In this document: in pieces, positions 34,301 to 46,600 of the stretch
How the letters are laid out: each line of letters opens with the position of its first letter
How positions within the stretch are numbered: the stretch's first letter is position 1
Source of the DNA: Alphaproteobacteria bacterium
GTDB lineage: Bacteria; Pseudomonadota; Alphaproteobacteria; Rickettsiales; JADKJE01
DNA: 64,000 nt
Assembly: GCA_016722515.1 (NCBI GenBank)
Contig: JADKJE010000003.1
Coordinates: 377,508-441,507, forward strand
Direction: 5' to 3'
Position numbers and translations under genes: made by a program
The notes under the pieces: generated by a model
What the model was told of the DNA's origin: nothing
Seen by the model: the letters and a program-made list of their open reading frames with translations, nothing else
The model's database searches: none

Positions 34301-35500
34301 ATGTCAATAGAGAATCAAGGGTTAGCCACAAAAAATCCTGTTTTATTACAGGTTTTGCCTGCGTTGGAGTCCGGTGGGGTAGAACGTGGAACCATTGATA
34401 TTGCGCTTGCTGCTGCACGCGCTGGATTTAAGTCAATCGTGGTTTCGCAAGGCGGTAAATTGGAAACCTGGCTCAAAGGCGAGCGCGTCTATCATATTAA
34501 GCTACCGCTTATTTCTAAGAATCCCATTAATATCTACCGCAACATCACCCGCCTTGCCAAAATTATCAAAGAACATAAGGTTGATATTGTCCACGCACGC
34601 TCACGCGGTCCTGCCTGGAGTGCTTATTATGCGGCTCACCGTGAAAATGTCCATTTTCTAACCACCTTCCACGGCACGTACTCAATTGATAGTGATTTAA
34701 AACAACGTTATAACGCCATCATGACGAAGGGCGAAAAGGTCATTGCTGTTTCCGAATTTATTGCCGACCACATACGTCAACATTATAATGTCGACAATAC
34801 CAACATCCGCGTCATTCATCGCGGTGTCGATTTACAGCATTTTGATCCTGAGTCGGTACAACCTTCACGATTAATCTCGTTGGTGCGTGATTGGAAAATT
34901 CCAGAAGACAGGCCTATCATCATGCTCCCTGCACGCCTTAGCCATTGGAAAGGCCAGACCTTGCTTTTAGAAGCACTCTGCGAAATTCCAAAAGATAAAT
35001 ACCATTGCGTGTTTGTCGGCGATGATCAAGGGCTTCATTCGGAATACACCCATGATCTGGCCTATTTTATTGATAAATATGGCTTGGCTGGTTCAGTCCA
35101 TTTTGCCGGAAGTACACTCGACATGCCAGCCGCCTATATGCTAGCGGAGGTGGTTGTAAGCCCTTCCCTTGAACCTGAAGCGTTTGGGAGGGTAGCAACG
35201 GAGGCACAGGCTATGGGACGATTGTTAATTGCCTCTAACCATGGTGGAGCCAAAGAAACGGTTAAACATGGTGAAACAGGCTGGTTAGTCGAACCTGGCA
35301 ATGCCCGTGCCCTTGCTGATGCCATCCGTCACGCCCTCACCTTAACGGATGCCCAGCGTAAAGCCATGAGCCGCGTATCCCGTGAACATATCAGACAACA
35401 TTTCGGCCTGGATACCATGGTCAACAAAACGCTTTCAGTCTATCAGGAATTACTAGTACCTTCTGCTATGGCCGTGCAAGACGTTGAACAATATGCCTAA
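34301..35500 (+). CDS. Glycosyltransferase family 4
   Basis: The second of two adjacent ATGs (34301) is spaced best from AAGGGG, giving 399 residues. This is a GT-B fold enzyme. The N-terminal glycine-rich LPALESGGVERG binds the acceptor side. The C-terminal domain has ARLSHWKGQTLLLEAL and the donor-binding E-x7-E motif in SLEPEAFGRVATEAQAMG. It transfers a sugar from a nucleotide sugar, probably to lipopolysaccharide core or capsule. It lies alone, divergent from the hydrolase gene. Confidence 0.88.
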   Translation: MSIENQGLATKNPVLLQVLPALESGGVERGTIDIALAAARAGFKSIVVSQGGKLETWLKGERVYHIKLPLISKNPINIYRNITRLAKIIKEHKVDIVHARSRGPAWSAYYAAHRENVHFLTTFHGTYSIDSDLKQRYNAIMTKGEKVIAVSEFIADHIRQHYNVDNTNIRVIHRGVDLQHFDPESVQPSRLISLVRDWKIPEDRPIIMLPARLSHWKGQTLLLEALCEIPKDKYHCVFVGDDQGLHSEYTHDLAYFIDKYGLAGSVHFAGSTLDMPAAYMLAEVVVSPSLEPEAFGRVATEAQAMGRLLIASNHGGAKETVKHGETGWLVEPGNARALADAIRHALTLTDAQRKAMSRVSREHIRQHFGLDTMVNKTLSVYQELLVPSAMAVQDVEQYA

Positions 35501-35506
35501 CTAGTT

Positions 35507-35656
35507 AGAGCATTTTCATTTTAATTGTGCGTAGGAAGAACGGATAATTGCACTGGTTGCGCCATGAGTGTTGTGCTGGATCGCCGATGTTTAGATGAGG
35601 ACGTCTAAAGTTTCGTCATTCTTCCCACGCACAACTACACATGAAAATGCCCTAGA
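35507..35656. repeat. Long imperfect palindromic repeat
   Basis: Arms of about 40 bases pair imperfectly: GCATTTTCAT with ATGAAAATGC, and TTGTGCG and GGAAGAA with their complements. The centre contains GTGTTGTGCTGGATC and a second hairpin (TTTAGA / TCTAAA). The core resembles the palindromes at 57.9 kb. The right arm supplies the stop codon of the adjacent 592-codon gene. Confidence 0.7.
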
Positions 35657-37415
35657 GCATACGTGATTCCACTGTTACGGGTTGCTGAGGTTGGGGGGTA
35701 CAGCGTGACGCCCATGTTGGTAAAAATGTAGGGCGACGATCCAGTCGCTCATGCCTTTCAAGTAATTTTCTTATAAAAGGAAGGGTTTTATTTATACTTG
35801 TTTGCGTTTCCAAAATCGATTCTTTGTTATTCAAAATGGATTCCTTGACCTTATCAAGTTCCTGCATAATTAAAATTTTCTCATCTCTGGGCGCACATTT
35901 AAAATCGCGTGATAAATTAGCCTGCTTTTCTTGCAGCCGAAGGATTTTATGTTGCTGAATAGAAATGTTGTTAGGAAGCGAGCGTGGAGCTAAATGGTCA
36001 TTAATAGATGCAAATGCACCGTTTATGCCTTCCTGGCATACGTACGGATCGTAATCTTTGCGGAGGAATCGCTTTAGTTTATCAATATTCATATCACGGG
36101 CGCAGGATACTAAACCATAGCCTATAAATTTTAATATCTCTGGACTTAAAGATGACTGTATTGGGTCTTTATGACAAAGATCGACAACCAAAAGACTATA
36201 AGGCACATGAAGCCCCTCTGGATAGTGGGAATTTTTAACGTAGGTGATAATTTTTTCTATAGCTTCCTTAACATGAATCAACGGCCTAGCCGATGAGCGT
36301 AATAATGCTTCTATTTTAAAGATGTCATTTGCTTTGCATAGCTCTACAAAATAACTGTTTAAGACCGTTTTATATTGCTGCCTATCCACTCTTTCTAAAA
36401 ACAACATTACAGCCCGCAGACAATCATGATTATGGGCATGAGTATGGGGCTGAAACAAATAACTAACCGCCTGTTCTATCCCACCATGCACGTCTATATA
36501 TGCGTCAAGCAATGCTCGTTTATGCATGAAATTTATGTTTGGTTCTAATAAGGTAACTTTCAATAATGTAGATAATGAATCTTTAACCTGATGTGTGTCA
36601 CCCGATTGAATGATTTTTTCTTTATTTTCAAAAAATAATTGAAAGGCATTAGCATAATCTCTTTTGTCCACATAACCACTAAACTTAACCGCTATGCTCT
36701 TGCCGCCCAAAGGGTGTTGCTCCATAATCCAGTTATACGTATTATGTTTTTTAGCTTCACCTAAAAGGTAACGCCGCATGGCAGAATCATAAACATGAGG
36801 TACCGCATTTTCTAATTGTCGCAACGACGCAATATCTTTGACCAAAGCAAACGCTTTGATGGCACACAGCATTTGTTGATTATCACTTAAGATAGCTCTT
36901 ATCTCTTGTTGAGGAAGTAATGTTGCTAATAGGCGGTCATTTAATGGAATGAATCGTTCAGTGAAGTCCCATACGTGTAAATTACTGTAATGGCTGGCTG
37001 CTAGTGCGCGCAAGGCTTCTTGATGCAGATCATTATTATCATCATCATTAAACGCAAAATGGAGAAAACAAAAATAATTCCAACCATATAAATCATAATG
37101 AGAGCTATCCGCAAGAAAAACCGCAGCACGCACAACATCGTTATATTTACCTAAAAACGCTTCTATACCTGCTTCATCTTTTATGAGTAAATCATCCCAG
37201 AGATCGATATCACAGGGATCAAGGAAATGAACCTTAAACAAGGCCATCAAGCGTTTATTGTGATAGAGTCGGTTAAATTTTCCTGCATGTTCCGCTAAAT
37301 CAATATCTTCCCATTCGGTACTGTTTTGTTTTATCTCCTGAAATTGCTGAGGTGGAACCAGGTATTTCAAAATATCCCAAATCGTGCAATTTAAATTCTC
37401 AGTTGAATTAGTCAT
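35652..37415 (-). CDS. Large hypothetical helical protein
   Basis: The ATG at 37415 is preferred over a TTG five codons upstream, giving 587 residues. The protein is almost wholly alpha-helical and reads like a solenoid of irregular helical hairpins. A probable coiled coil (about 490-560) and a Pro/Arg-rich tail follow. No family, signal peptide or membrane helix is seen. It follows the 3470-codon gene by 197 bases on the same strand and could share its transcript. The two may be functional partners, but the only evidence is position. Confidence 0.65.
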   Translation of the reverse strand: MTNSTENLNCTIWDILKYLVPPQQFQEIKQNSTEWEDIDLAEHAGKFNRLYHNKRLMALFKVHFLDPCDIDLWDDLLIKDEAGIEAFLGKYNDVVRAAVFLADSSHYDLYGWNYFCFLHFAFNDDDNNDLHQEALRALAASHYSNLHVWDFTERFIPLNDRLLATLLPQQEIRAILSDNQQMLCAIKAFALVKDIASLRQLENAVPHVYDSAMRRYLLGEAKKHNTYNWIMEQHPLGGKSIAVKFSGYVDKRDYANAFQLFFENKEKIIQSGDTHQVKDSLSTLLKVTLLEPNINFMHKRALLDAYIDVHGGIEQAVSYLFQPHTHAHNHDCLRAVMLFLERVDRQQYKTVLNSYFVELCKANDIFKIEALLRSSARPLIHVKEAIEKIITYVKNSHYPEGLHVPYSLLVVDLCHKDPIQSSLSPEILKFIGYGLVSCARDMNIDKLKRFLRKDYDPYVCQEGINGAFASINDHLAPRSLPNNISIQQHKILRLQEKQANLSRDFKCAPRDEKILIMQELDKVKESILNNKESILETQTSINKTLPFIRKLLERHERLDRRPTFLPTWASRCTPQPQQPVTVESRML

Positions 37416-37611
37416 ATAAATATCCAACAATTAATACAATAGTTATAAATTATAATAAACAATGTATACTATATATATGCTGTATATTTATGAAGGATGA
37501 TGTTTTTATTTCATAATATAAATAAATGGCCAGCCCCGCCCCTTGTGTCAATCACTAGAGTCCAGTAAGCATTCGACAGACAATCTTTGTTATCTTGGAA
37601 AAATATAATTA

Positions 37612-40600
37612 TTAACCACCCACTTTCCTGCCAGAGCCTTTCGAAAGATCGACCACCTTCCCTGTTTGTTTATCACGGAGGGTCTTGGATTGTTCTTTGG
37701 AGACGACATCGCGGTAGTTACTTCCGCCCTGGTCGCGTTGTTGTGCTTTAAATTCAGCTTGGTAAGCTTTTGTTTGCTGCGAATGATGAGCATTTGCCTT
37801 ATATCCAAAAGCTCCAGCAGCAAGAGCACAACCACCAAGGGTAACCAAAAACGGCAACCCTGTTGGAAGTGTGATGGCCGCAAAGCTGGCTACGACCGGT
37901 AAGAAAGGAGCGCAAAAAATGGCTAACACCAAAATTGTTGCAATCGCCAAGCCCCATTTTGAACATAAAGTATGCTTAGCTGCAGAAGACCAGGAAGCGT
38001 TTTGGGGCTTGTCCGTTTGGTCGAAAAGGAACGGTTTTGACTCTTGGCTAAGTGATGGTTCTGGGTCTTTATCACGTTGCTGTTGTTTAGCTTTACCACG
38101 CGCTACCTGTTTCTGCTTGGCCGCAACAGGTTGAGGAGCTGGATTGGCTGCGACTATAGGATTAGGCGCCACTATAGGAGGTGCTATCACAGGATTAGGT
38201 GCCACTATAGGAGGTGCTATAACAGGATTAGGTGCCACTATAGGGGGGGCTATAACAGGTGCTGCATTCACAGCACGATCAATGAGTTCTACTTGCTCCG
38301 CAACCGAACGCAGGCATTGTGTATTAAAACTATCGATACAAAATTGTTTTACAACTGCATCACCATCCCTAAAGAAAGGATCTTTCGCTGCTAATAGTGG
38401 AACGTTAATCAATGGTTCTTCGGCATGCCAGTTTTGGTAATTTGCCTGGGAATTGATTGCCGCAACTCGTTGCAACAAATCTTGACGTCTTTGTAAATTA
38501 GGACGATTAGCAGCGAAATGACCATCAGGCACAGGCAATTGCTGCTTAACCGACTCAATAATCGGTTGTGTTATAGAAGTGTTAATTTCTTCGTGGCACG
38601 CACTTAAATACCGATTAAGATCCACTTGAGGAACCGCGCTGTCATTCTCCACCGGAGGCCTAGCATGTATAATAGCTTCGATATTTAACCCACGTGCCTG
38701 CATATCTGCTTCAATAGCGTTGAAAGCTAAAAGTCTAATATGGCCAGTTGCGCCTACCAGATTACGTGCATGACCGTTTATAATATCAATTTTACATGCT
38801 TGAACTTCGGCTGCAACCTGCTCTTCCTCTTGTTGTTGCTGTTGAGCGGCTGCTACTCGCTGCTGTGCACCAACTACCAGTTTATGTTTTAAAATGTTCC
38901 AAGTATTTACTTGGTCATCTGCATCATACACAGCATTGATGGCACCACGCATTCCGTACTCAGGTTCATTTTTATTAGCGCCAGTTCCAAAGACCTTCTG
39001 TCCTGCACCTAATAAAAGATTTTTTTCATTGCTCGCTGCAATAGTTGTAGTCTCGACGGCCTGAACGAAATCATTTTGAGTATCCGCTTCAATTACAGCT
39101 TGCCAGAAATCTATTTTAACAGCGTAATTATTCTCGTTAATGCCGGCGTTATCAGCAGCTATGAATAGGGCATTTATTTTTTCATTAAAAACGGGGTTAA
39201 GTGATGCAGTTTTAGCGTCCCGTTCCTTTTGAGCATTCAGGGAAGTAATATACTGCTGAACTTGAACATCTTCTTTACCTTGCACATGTTCATTAAAAAG
39301 AACGTGTCCTTTTCGTTCAATAAATTTGTCCAGGGATTCATTGTCCCCAGCATCGGCATTCCTTGTATGGTACTCTATACGTAAATAATCGTTTATTGCG
39401 GTGGTTGCGTTCTGTTCTAAACCTTGTCTTTGCGCATGAAGTCTTTGTTGCTCAGCCAAATGTTGACGCTGACTCTCCTGTGTAGTTCCTTGAATAATAG
39501 GAATTGTATAGTATATCCCAAGAGCCTGTGTATATTGATTATTTTCATCAACTAGCTTGGCATGATCACTTAATTCAATAGCTTCGCCAATGGTATTTCC
39601 ATAATTATGAAGTTCATTAGCTAACTCTTCTGCATTACCACATTGAGAATTGACTACCATTTCAATTACAGGAGCTGTTTTAGTCTTCATAGCGGTTAAT
39701 TGATCACCGGTTAGCGCCATCGGATCTGTTTGAAGTCCGGCTTCAATGTCGGTAAAGGCCTGTCTGACAACATCCGGATGTTGAGACAGTATTGCTAATA
39801 GCGAATTGACATTAGCCTCGGTTGGGGTGAGAATATATGTTTTGCAGTTTTTAAGTCGTTCTGCGTTTTCCCGAGATACGGCCTCCTGAGCTTCTTGGAC
39901 AACCCGTTCTGCCTCTTCATTACAAATTTTAATGTGCTCATTGCAAAGTAATAGTTGCTTATCACAGACACTCCTGAATTCAACCCTGGCAGCAGCTATT
40001 AACTTATTCTTCTCATCAGCAGAGTTGGGATACGCAGCATTAATGGCCGATCGAATACCTTTATCAGGGGTCAATAGCTCCTGGATTAAGGGTGATAATG
40101 CTGGTTTTGTTGTAATGTCACTATCATCTGCTCTGAGATTATCGGCAAAACTGTCACACATTGCAGCGTTGGCATTCATAAACCTCTTTATTACTACCCA
40201 AAAATTATTCTTCTTTTGCCAAAATTCTATCTGTTTGTCAACAGATGGTTGTGGCAAATTATTGACTTTTGTTACCAACTCATTAAGAATAATACGAATC
40301 TCTTCAGCTAGCATACCCTCGATATTAATGCTCTTAATCTGTTCTAAATTAACCGATTCTGCGATGTTTTTAGAATTGATCTTTTTAAGATCTTCTTTCT
40401 TTTTCGCAATATGAGTTTTTCTATCACTCTCTTCCCCTCTCTTTGCTGTTGGTAAATTATCCAATAACCTGACGTAGCGATCTTTTATGTCACTGGCAAA
40501 TGTCCAAAGTGCTGAACTTATAGCTTTTTGTGTAGGATAATCCGTAGTTTTATTTTGTAATAAACGGTTATAGGTCGCCGCAAGATCTAGATCAGCATTA

Positions 40601-43600
40601 AAAGTACGATTGGTTATTTGCGAAAGTTTTCCTTTTGCAATATTATAGAGTTCACTAAACTCAGCTATAAAATTTTCATTTGCAAATGGAAGTGCACCCA
40701 ACACATCGCTCATTTTGGCATCTGAGTAAAGGGCCTTAATAGCTTGGTCAAACAATTCTTTGTTAGAACCATAAAAAGACTTAGCCGATTCTAGTTTTTT
40801 ATTATCTTCACAAGCATGGATAATCGCCGACTTGCATTCTTCTAACTTAATATTGTCTTCTTTATTTTTTGCTTCAATTATATTTATCTCTTTTTCACAT
40901 AACGTCTTAAGTGAGTTAATAACTTTTTCTTGCCAAATAGTAGTGCGTTGTTCCTCGGACAATCCCATTAACGTCATAGCAGAGCGAAGTCCATAATGGT
41001 CAACGTTTCCATATCCAAAAGTTTGGAAGTCGATATCCTTATCCTTTGTTTGTTGAACTGGAGGATTACCAAATAACCGGCGTGAGGCCGCTAATAAATA
41101 GCCTTTTATATCATCGAGCTCTCCCGGTCCTTCGACTTTACCTTTAATAGAATCTAAATTCAGTTGTCCTGGTGCGTTTGCTTCACAGGAACTCAAGATT
41201 AATTTATACACTTGGCTTTGTTGATCCGGTGTCAATTTAACTGGCTTGTTTTGCCCTTTCGATACCCTTCCTTCTTTAATTAATTTTAATAAATCCTTTC
41301 GCAATTTTCGGGCTTCACGACGTGCAAGCTTTACAGGATCATGAGAGGGAAGTTCTGGTTTTGGGGAGGCTTTATTATAGTTATCTAAATCGGCATTAAC
41401 ATGTTCGTGTAGTTTAATTTTTAGATTTGCATGTGCGACGCTTGGCAATAACGCGTTCAAACGATATGCATCAGGTGCTATAGCATCATTAAAACTTTGG
41501 GTTAACACTCCATTTACTAGCTGGTTGAGGGATTTAACATCCATTTTATCCTTTGAAGCTTTACCCGCTATTTGAACTTCTAATGATTTTATTGTTTTAT
41601 TGCTATAATCAAATAGACTTCTCAAATGATCTGGAGCGATTAAGATTCCAGCGCTCAATGTCACTGTAATATTGTTTTCAATCTGTAATATAAGCTTTTG
41701 TTGTTCAGATAGTTCTCCAACTGGCGTGTTTTCGCCGACACTATTTTGGCTATAAGCGCGATAAATATTCCATGCTATTGCTTTGGCAGCCTGTGGTATT
41801 AAATCTTTACTTTTAGAGCCACCTTTGAATCCTTGCTCAACCTCCCTATCGTAAGCATCGCATACAAAATAGATCTGCTGTTCCAAAATTTTATTTTTAA
41901 GCCCCTCTCGATTTCTTTCTCCTGCTTCAAGCTTGTGAAAAACTCGGTTTTCAGATGTAACCTTGTTTGCTGTGGTCGCACTTGGAATAATATGTACGAC
42001 ATCTATCCCAGATATCCGGCTTATTTTAACATAAGTACCCGTTGTCCAGGAATGAAGATCGTTTTTCCCTTGTTTGTCACTTGATTCAAGAGAAAAAATA
42101 CGACTTGGTATTTTTTCATGGTTTTCTTCAGAAATATTCCATTCGTTAAATACAAGCTGTTCAAGTTTTTGTGCACCTGTTAAATCTCTATTATTAGCAA
42201 TGTCTGATTGAGACGGAACTAGAGGCGCTAATAAACGAGGATTTATTTCATTTATTCTTGATTCAATATGATTAAATGAAGATGGGTTATTATCTATTAA
42301 ACGTATTAAGGATGTTATATGATTATCAAAGTCATCAGGGGGTATGTTGCGTTCTATAATCCTATTATTTTCAGTTATTTTAACGATGCGCTCATATAAG
42401 CCAATTAAATTTTGTTTAAAATCATTAATTTTATTGTAATGAGTATCTGCGTTTATTTGCTTGGATCGAACCAGCCATTCAATATAAAATTGCTCCTGCT
42501 GTTGTGGCGTTAATTTCCCGTCTCCAACTTCAACCCTATCCCGCACTGCTTGCCATGGCCCCCAATCGGCTTCATTAGGAGGTATTGGGTTAGGTTCGTG
42601 GATAACGTTAGATTGCTGCTCTTCAGCTACGACGTTAAGTACTTGAGACTTCCCTTTTTTTAATGCATCTTCAGCAATGCTGACTTGTTCGAGAAAATGC
42701 TGTTTAACACATTTTATACAAAATTCTTCAACGTCACGATCACCATTTTCTTTAATGAACGCATTACTAATCCTGGTTAGATCTTGATCATTAGGTAGGT
42801 TAGCAATAATGTTTTTTAATTCAATGCCACTTTTGATTTCAGAAACCTTGGTTACAAGGTGTAGCCTTTTTTCTAAATAATCAAGATGATTGGGGGTGGT
42901 CTCGTCAACTGAATTTGCTGTGTTAATTTTATCCAATAAAGGCTGCGATATCGCAGCCTTTATAGCGGTACGACAACTTGCAACATAACGGTTGCGTACA
43001 GTAATTAAACCAGTTTTACCCTTATGTTGTTTTATTTCATCTCTAGGAGAGGTTGACCCTTCTACATTGACACCTCGTTCGCTTAAATCATTTTCAATCG
43101 CATTAAAAGCAGCATCAAGAATGGCTTTACCGTCATCACTCTTATCTGCAAGAAAGCTATGTAGCGTTTGTTTGTTAATTTTTAAAATAGCTATCTTACA
43201 ATTTTGTACGTGTTGTTCTTGATTATTAACCAGTTCTTTTTTGGCTAGCTCCTGCTGTTGTTTTTTTTGTGTACTTTGTCCTATTGTGTTATGCGAAGAA
43301 TGAAAAAGACTATCCTCCTTATTAAAAATATCCGTATGCACTTCACCTGAAAGAGCTGGCCAGCAATATCTTAACGCTTCGGCCGGGGCACGGTTGTCGC
43401 CCTTGAACTGATTCATATAGTCAGTTCTGCCGGTTAAGACAACCATCAGCGCATTATAGGTTGCCCACCACCCACAGTCTACGCAGCCTACCTGTTGCTT
43501 TGATTCTGGAATTACAGGGAATTCGGCATCAGGTAATGGGGCAAGAATGATGCGTTTGCCGTTTTCCTCGTTATATTCAGGTAAAAAATCACTAGGTACC

Positions 43601-46600
43601 GTATATTCGGCGTCTTTCGTCAAGGCATTTTTGAACGCATCTGAAATTGTACGCGGACCAAGAGAATCAATGAGAAATACTAATTCTTTTTCATTGTTCA
43701 AAGGGTCTCCTTGTGGTGGTTTATATTGTTTCGGCAATATGACGCAGGTTACCCAATGGGAACCAGCATTTGTGGCGGTAACCGTCATTTGTTGATTTTT
43801 TATCTGCTCGTTCTCTGCTTCGGAAAGCCTATAATCCCCGGTGTTCAATACCATTACAACAGGCTTAGGAATATCAATTTCTGGCCAGTTCTTAGCTACT
43901 TCAGGGTTTATCACCTGAGGATTGCCTTTAAATGTATTTAGAGTCTCTTTTATAGAGTTAAATGCTTCTTTTGCAACATCCCCATCTGCAAAGGGACTTG
44001 CCGTGGAAAGCTGGTCAGGATGGACGATATGAGCATGCGTGGAGCCCAGGCAGATATGAAGGATGTTATTAATTCCTGTTCCCGTTGCCCATTCTTGCCC
44101 GTGATCTTTCTTATCGGTATTTTGAGAGATATTTAAGAAAAACTTAAACTCAGGACTATCTTTTCTAAACAAGGGATTGCTGTTTAATGAAGAAGGAGTT
44201 TCTAGCGGGAATGAACCTGATTTATTTCCTGGGTTTCTTTTCTTCTTTCTTTTCTCCTTTCTTTTCTCCTTACTATTCTCCTTACTTTCCTTCTTTCTTT
44301 CCGTCTTGTAGCGAGCCGTCGTTTCGGTCGCTGGCATTTCTTCAAAAGGCCTGGTAAAAAATTCATTCCCCTCTTTGCTTATATCAATTTTTCGAATAGG
44401 TAGATTCTCTTTTTTAACGCGAACCGATTGCCATTGCTGCTTTATAGTCTGCGGTTCACTTTGAGCATGCAGTTCTTTTATCTTGTTAGCAACAGCCTTC
44501 TGTATATACGATTGCATTCCGAAGGAAAGTGCCCCATGCTTATCTAAGATAGTATATACCATTAAACGATCAGTATCTTTAACACCAGAAAGCATTGTTT
44601 TTGCAATGTCATTTGGTTCCAGGGAAGGTATTCTTGTTGCTTTTGAATAGGTAGCGGTACGGATACTGGCAGCAACGGTACCGCCGCCGAATGCACCTTC
44701 CTTAATGCTCGACTCTAATCCTTTCAAGCATTCTAGCTGGTTGTCAATGACTGCACGCTGCCTGTCATTTTCTTTTTCTTCCGTATTACTAGATGAACGT
44801 TCTTCAATGGCATTACATATTTCTAAAACGCTATCATTAGCAATCGTCGCGCTATTCTGAACCTTAGGAGAGGTGCTTTTGGATGGCTTTTTTGCTATCC
44901 ATTTTTCTTCTTTTACTGGATCTTCTTTTTCATTTTTTTTACTTTTTGTTTCCTTAAAGATCTCCTGCTGACTTTTCCTTTCTGCTTGATAAAAAGCTAC
45001 CATATTATCATCGAGTTTTTGTAAAATTGATTCAATAGCACCAGATACACCATTGATAGTAAGGTGATTGGTTATCTTATCAAATATGTTACGTTGTGCT
45101 CTAAGTTCAGCGCTTCTTTTAAACTGAAGGTCTATGGTGTTCATGAAATCATTGACTGATTGCCAGTCTGTCCATTCAATCCCTTCTTGTGCACTTAATG
45201 CAATTATTTTATGAAGTGGTGTTTTTATAGCCTCTTCAACCACTTTTACTAAATTAACAGCAGCGGATATTTGTTCTACTAACGCTTGCGCATGTTTCCT
45301 TTGTTCAGCATTGCTTACCGGGAGTTGTGCCCTTGATTTAAATTTGGGAAAATTAAATATTTTGGATGTTTTTGGGGACGGAGGTTTTTCCAATTCTGTG
45401 CTAGCTTTTACAAGAAGCACATTGCCCCATATTTGAAATAAATCGTCTGGCTTAAAATAAAGATCTTGACCGGGAATGGCAATAAGCGTGTTATCTGCAT
45501 TGATATTAGGATAGGCTTTGACATCACATAGCTTTTTAAGTGTCTGAAGATAGTTATGTTCTGCTTCGTGATCTAGTTTATCTTTGAATGTATCCAACTG
45601 GTTTAATTTATATTCAGGGTGATATTGAGGATCCATCAATTTACGTGCTATATCAATCATTTCCTGATGTAAAAATACAGGTTGATAGCCTGACATAATT
45701 CGCAGAACATTACCTCTATCGATATGTGCTTCTTGAATTTCAACATTTAGGGTAATGTTTTTTAAATAATAAATAATTTTTTCTTTTTTTTGCAATTCCT
45801 CTGCTTCTTTTTTCAAAGCAAATCGTGCAAAACCGTGTTCAGGGTTAGAAGAGTATTTGTTCACTACCTCTTTAAAATTATCCAATTTAGCATCAGTGGT
45901 ACCGCTTCCAGCGAGCACAGTTCGAGCTTCTTTACAGAATTCTTTTACTACTATTGTACTATCATTCTTAACCTCATCAACTAATCCTTGACCCATGATA
46001 TTTAGTGCTTTATTGAATAAAAGTATTTTCTCATCAGGATTAATATTGTTATCTTTAGAAATACTCGATACCATGTCATGCAGACATAACGTAATGGAGC
46101 CACCAACGGATTGGAAAAGAATGCTACGTTGGGTTTCTGCATCCAATGATTGGAAAAAGCCATTTAATTGCTCAGTATATTTTTCTCCTGCTAATTCGGC
46201 TAGTACCTGCGCGCCTGCAGCCCCTGAGGTCATCTGTATAAAAGGTATTGTTTTAGCAATACTTGTCCATCTCTCAGCGGTCACTCCTAGCAGCTTAGCA
46301 TCATAACCACTTAATAGATGTGCATCACCCGTTTCAACCTTATTCTTGATCGCATCTAATTTTTCTTTTATCGTTTCTGGAGGTTTTTCGCCTTGATTGA
46401 CCGAACTTGAAAACAATAATTGGCTGATATCCTGTATGATAACGGCACGAACATAGATCCCTTGATAGCTTTTAAAACGTCGTATCATTCCGCCTGCACC
46501 ATCCTTTTCAATATAGCGGCTATAAGCTACATTTAATGGGCTGTTGAAAAGATTACGTGAATGGTCTGCGGCTTCTATCTGGAGATCTGCGGACAATGTT

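Noticed and set aside
38077..38394. Plus-strand frames opposite the Pro/Ala repeats of the giant gene
   Set aside because: They are shadow translations of the 33-bp repeats on the non-coding strand.
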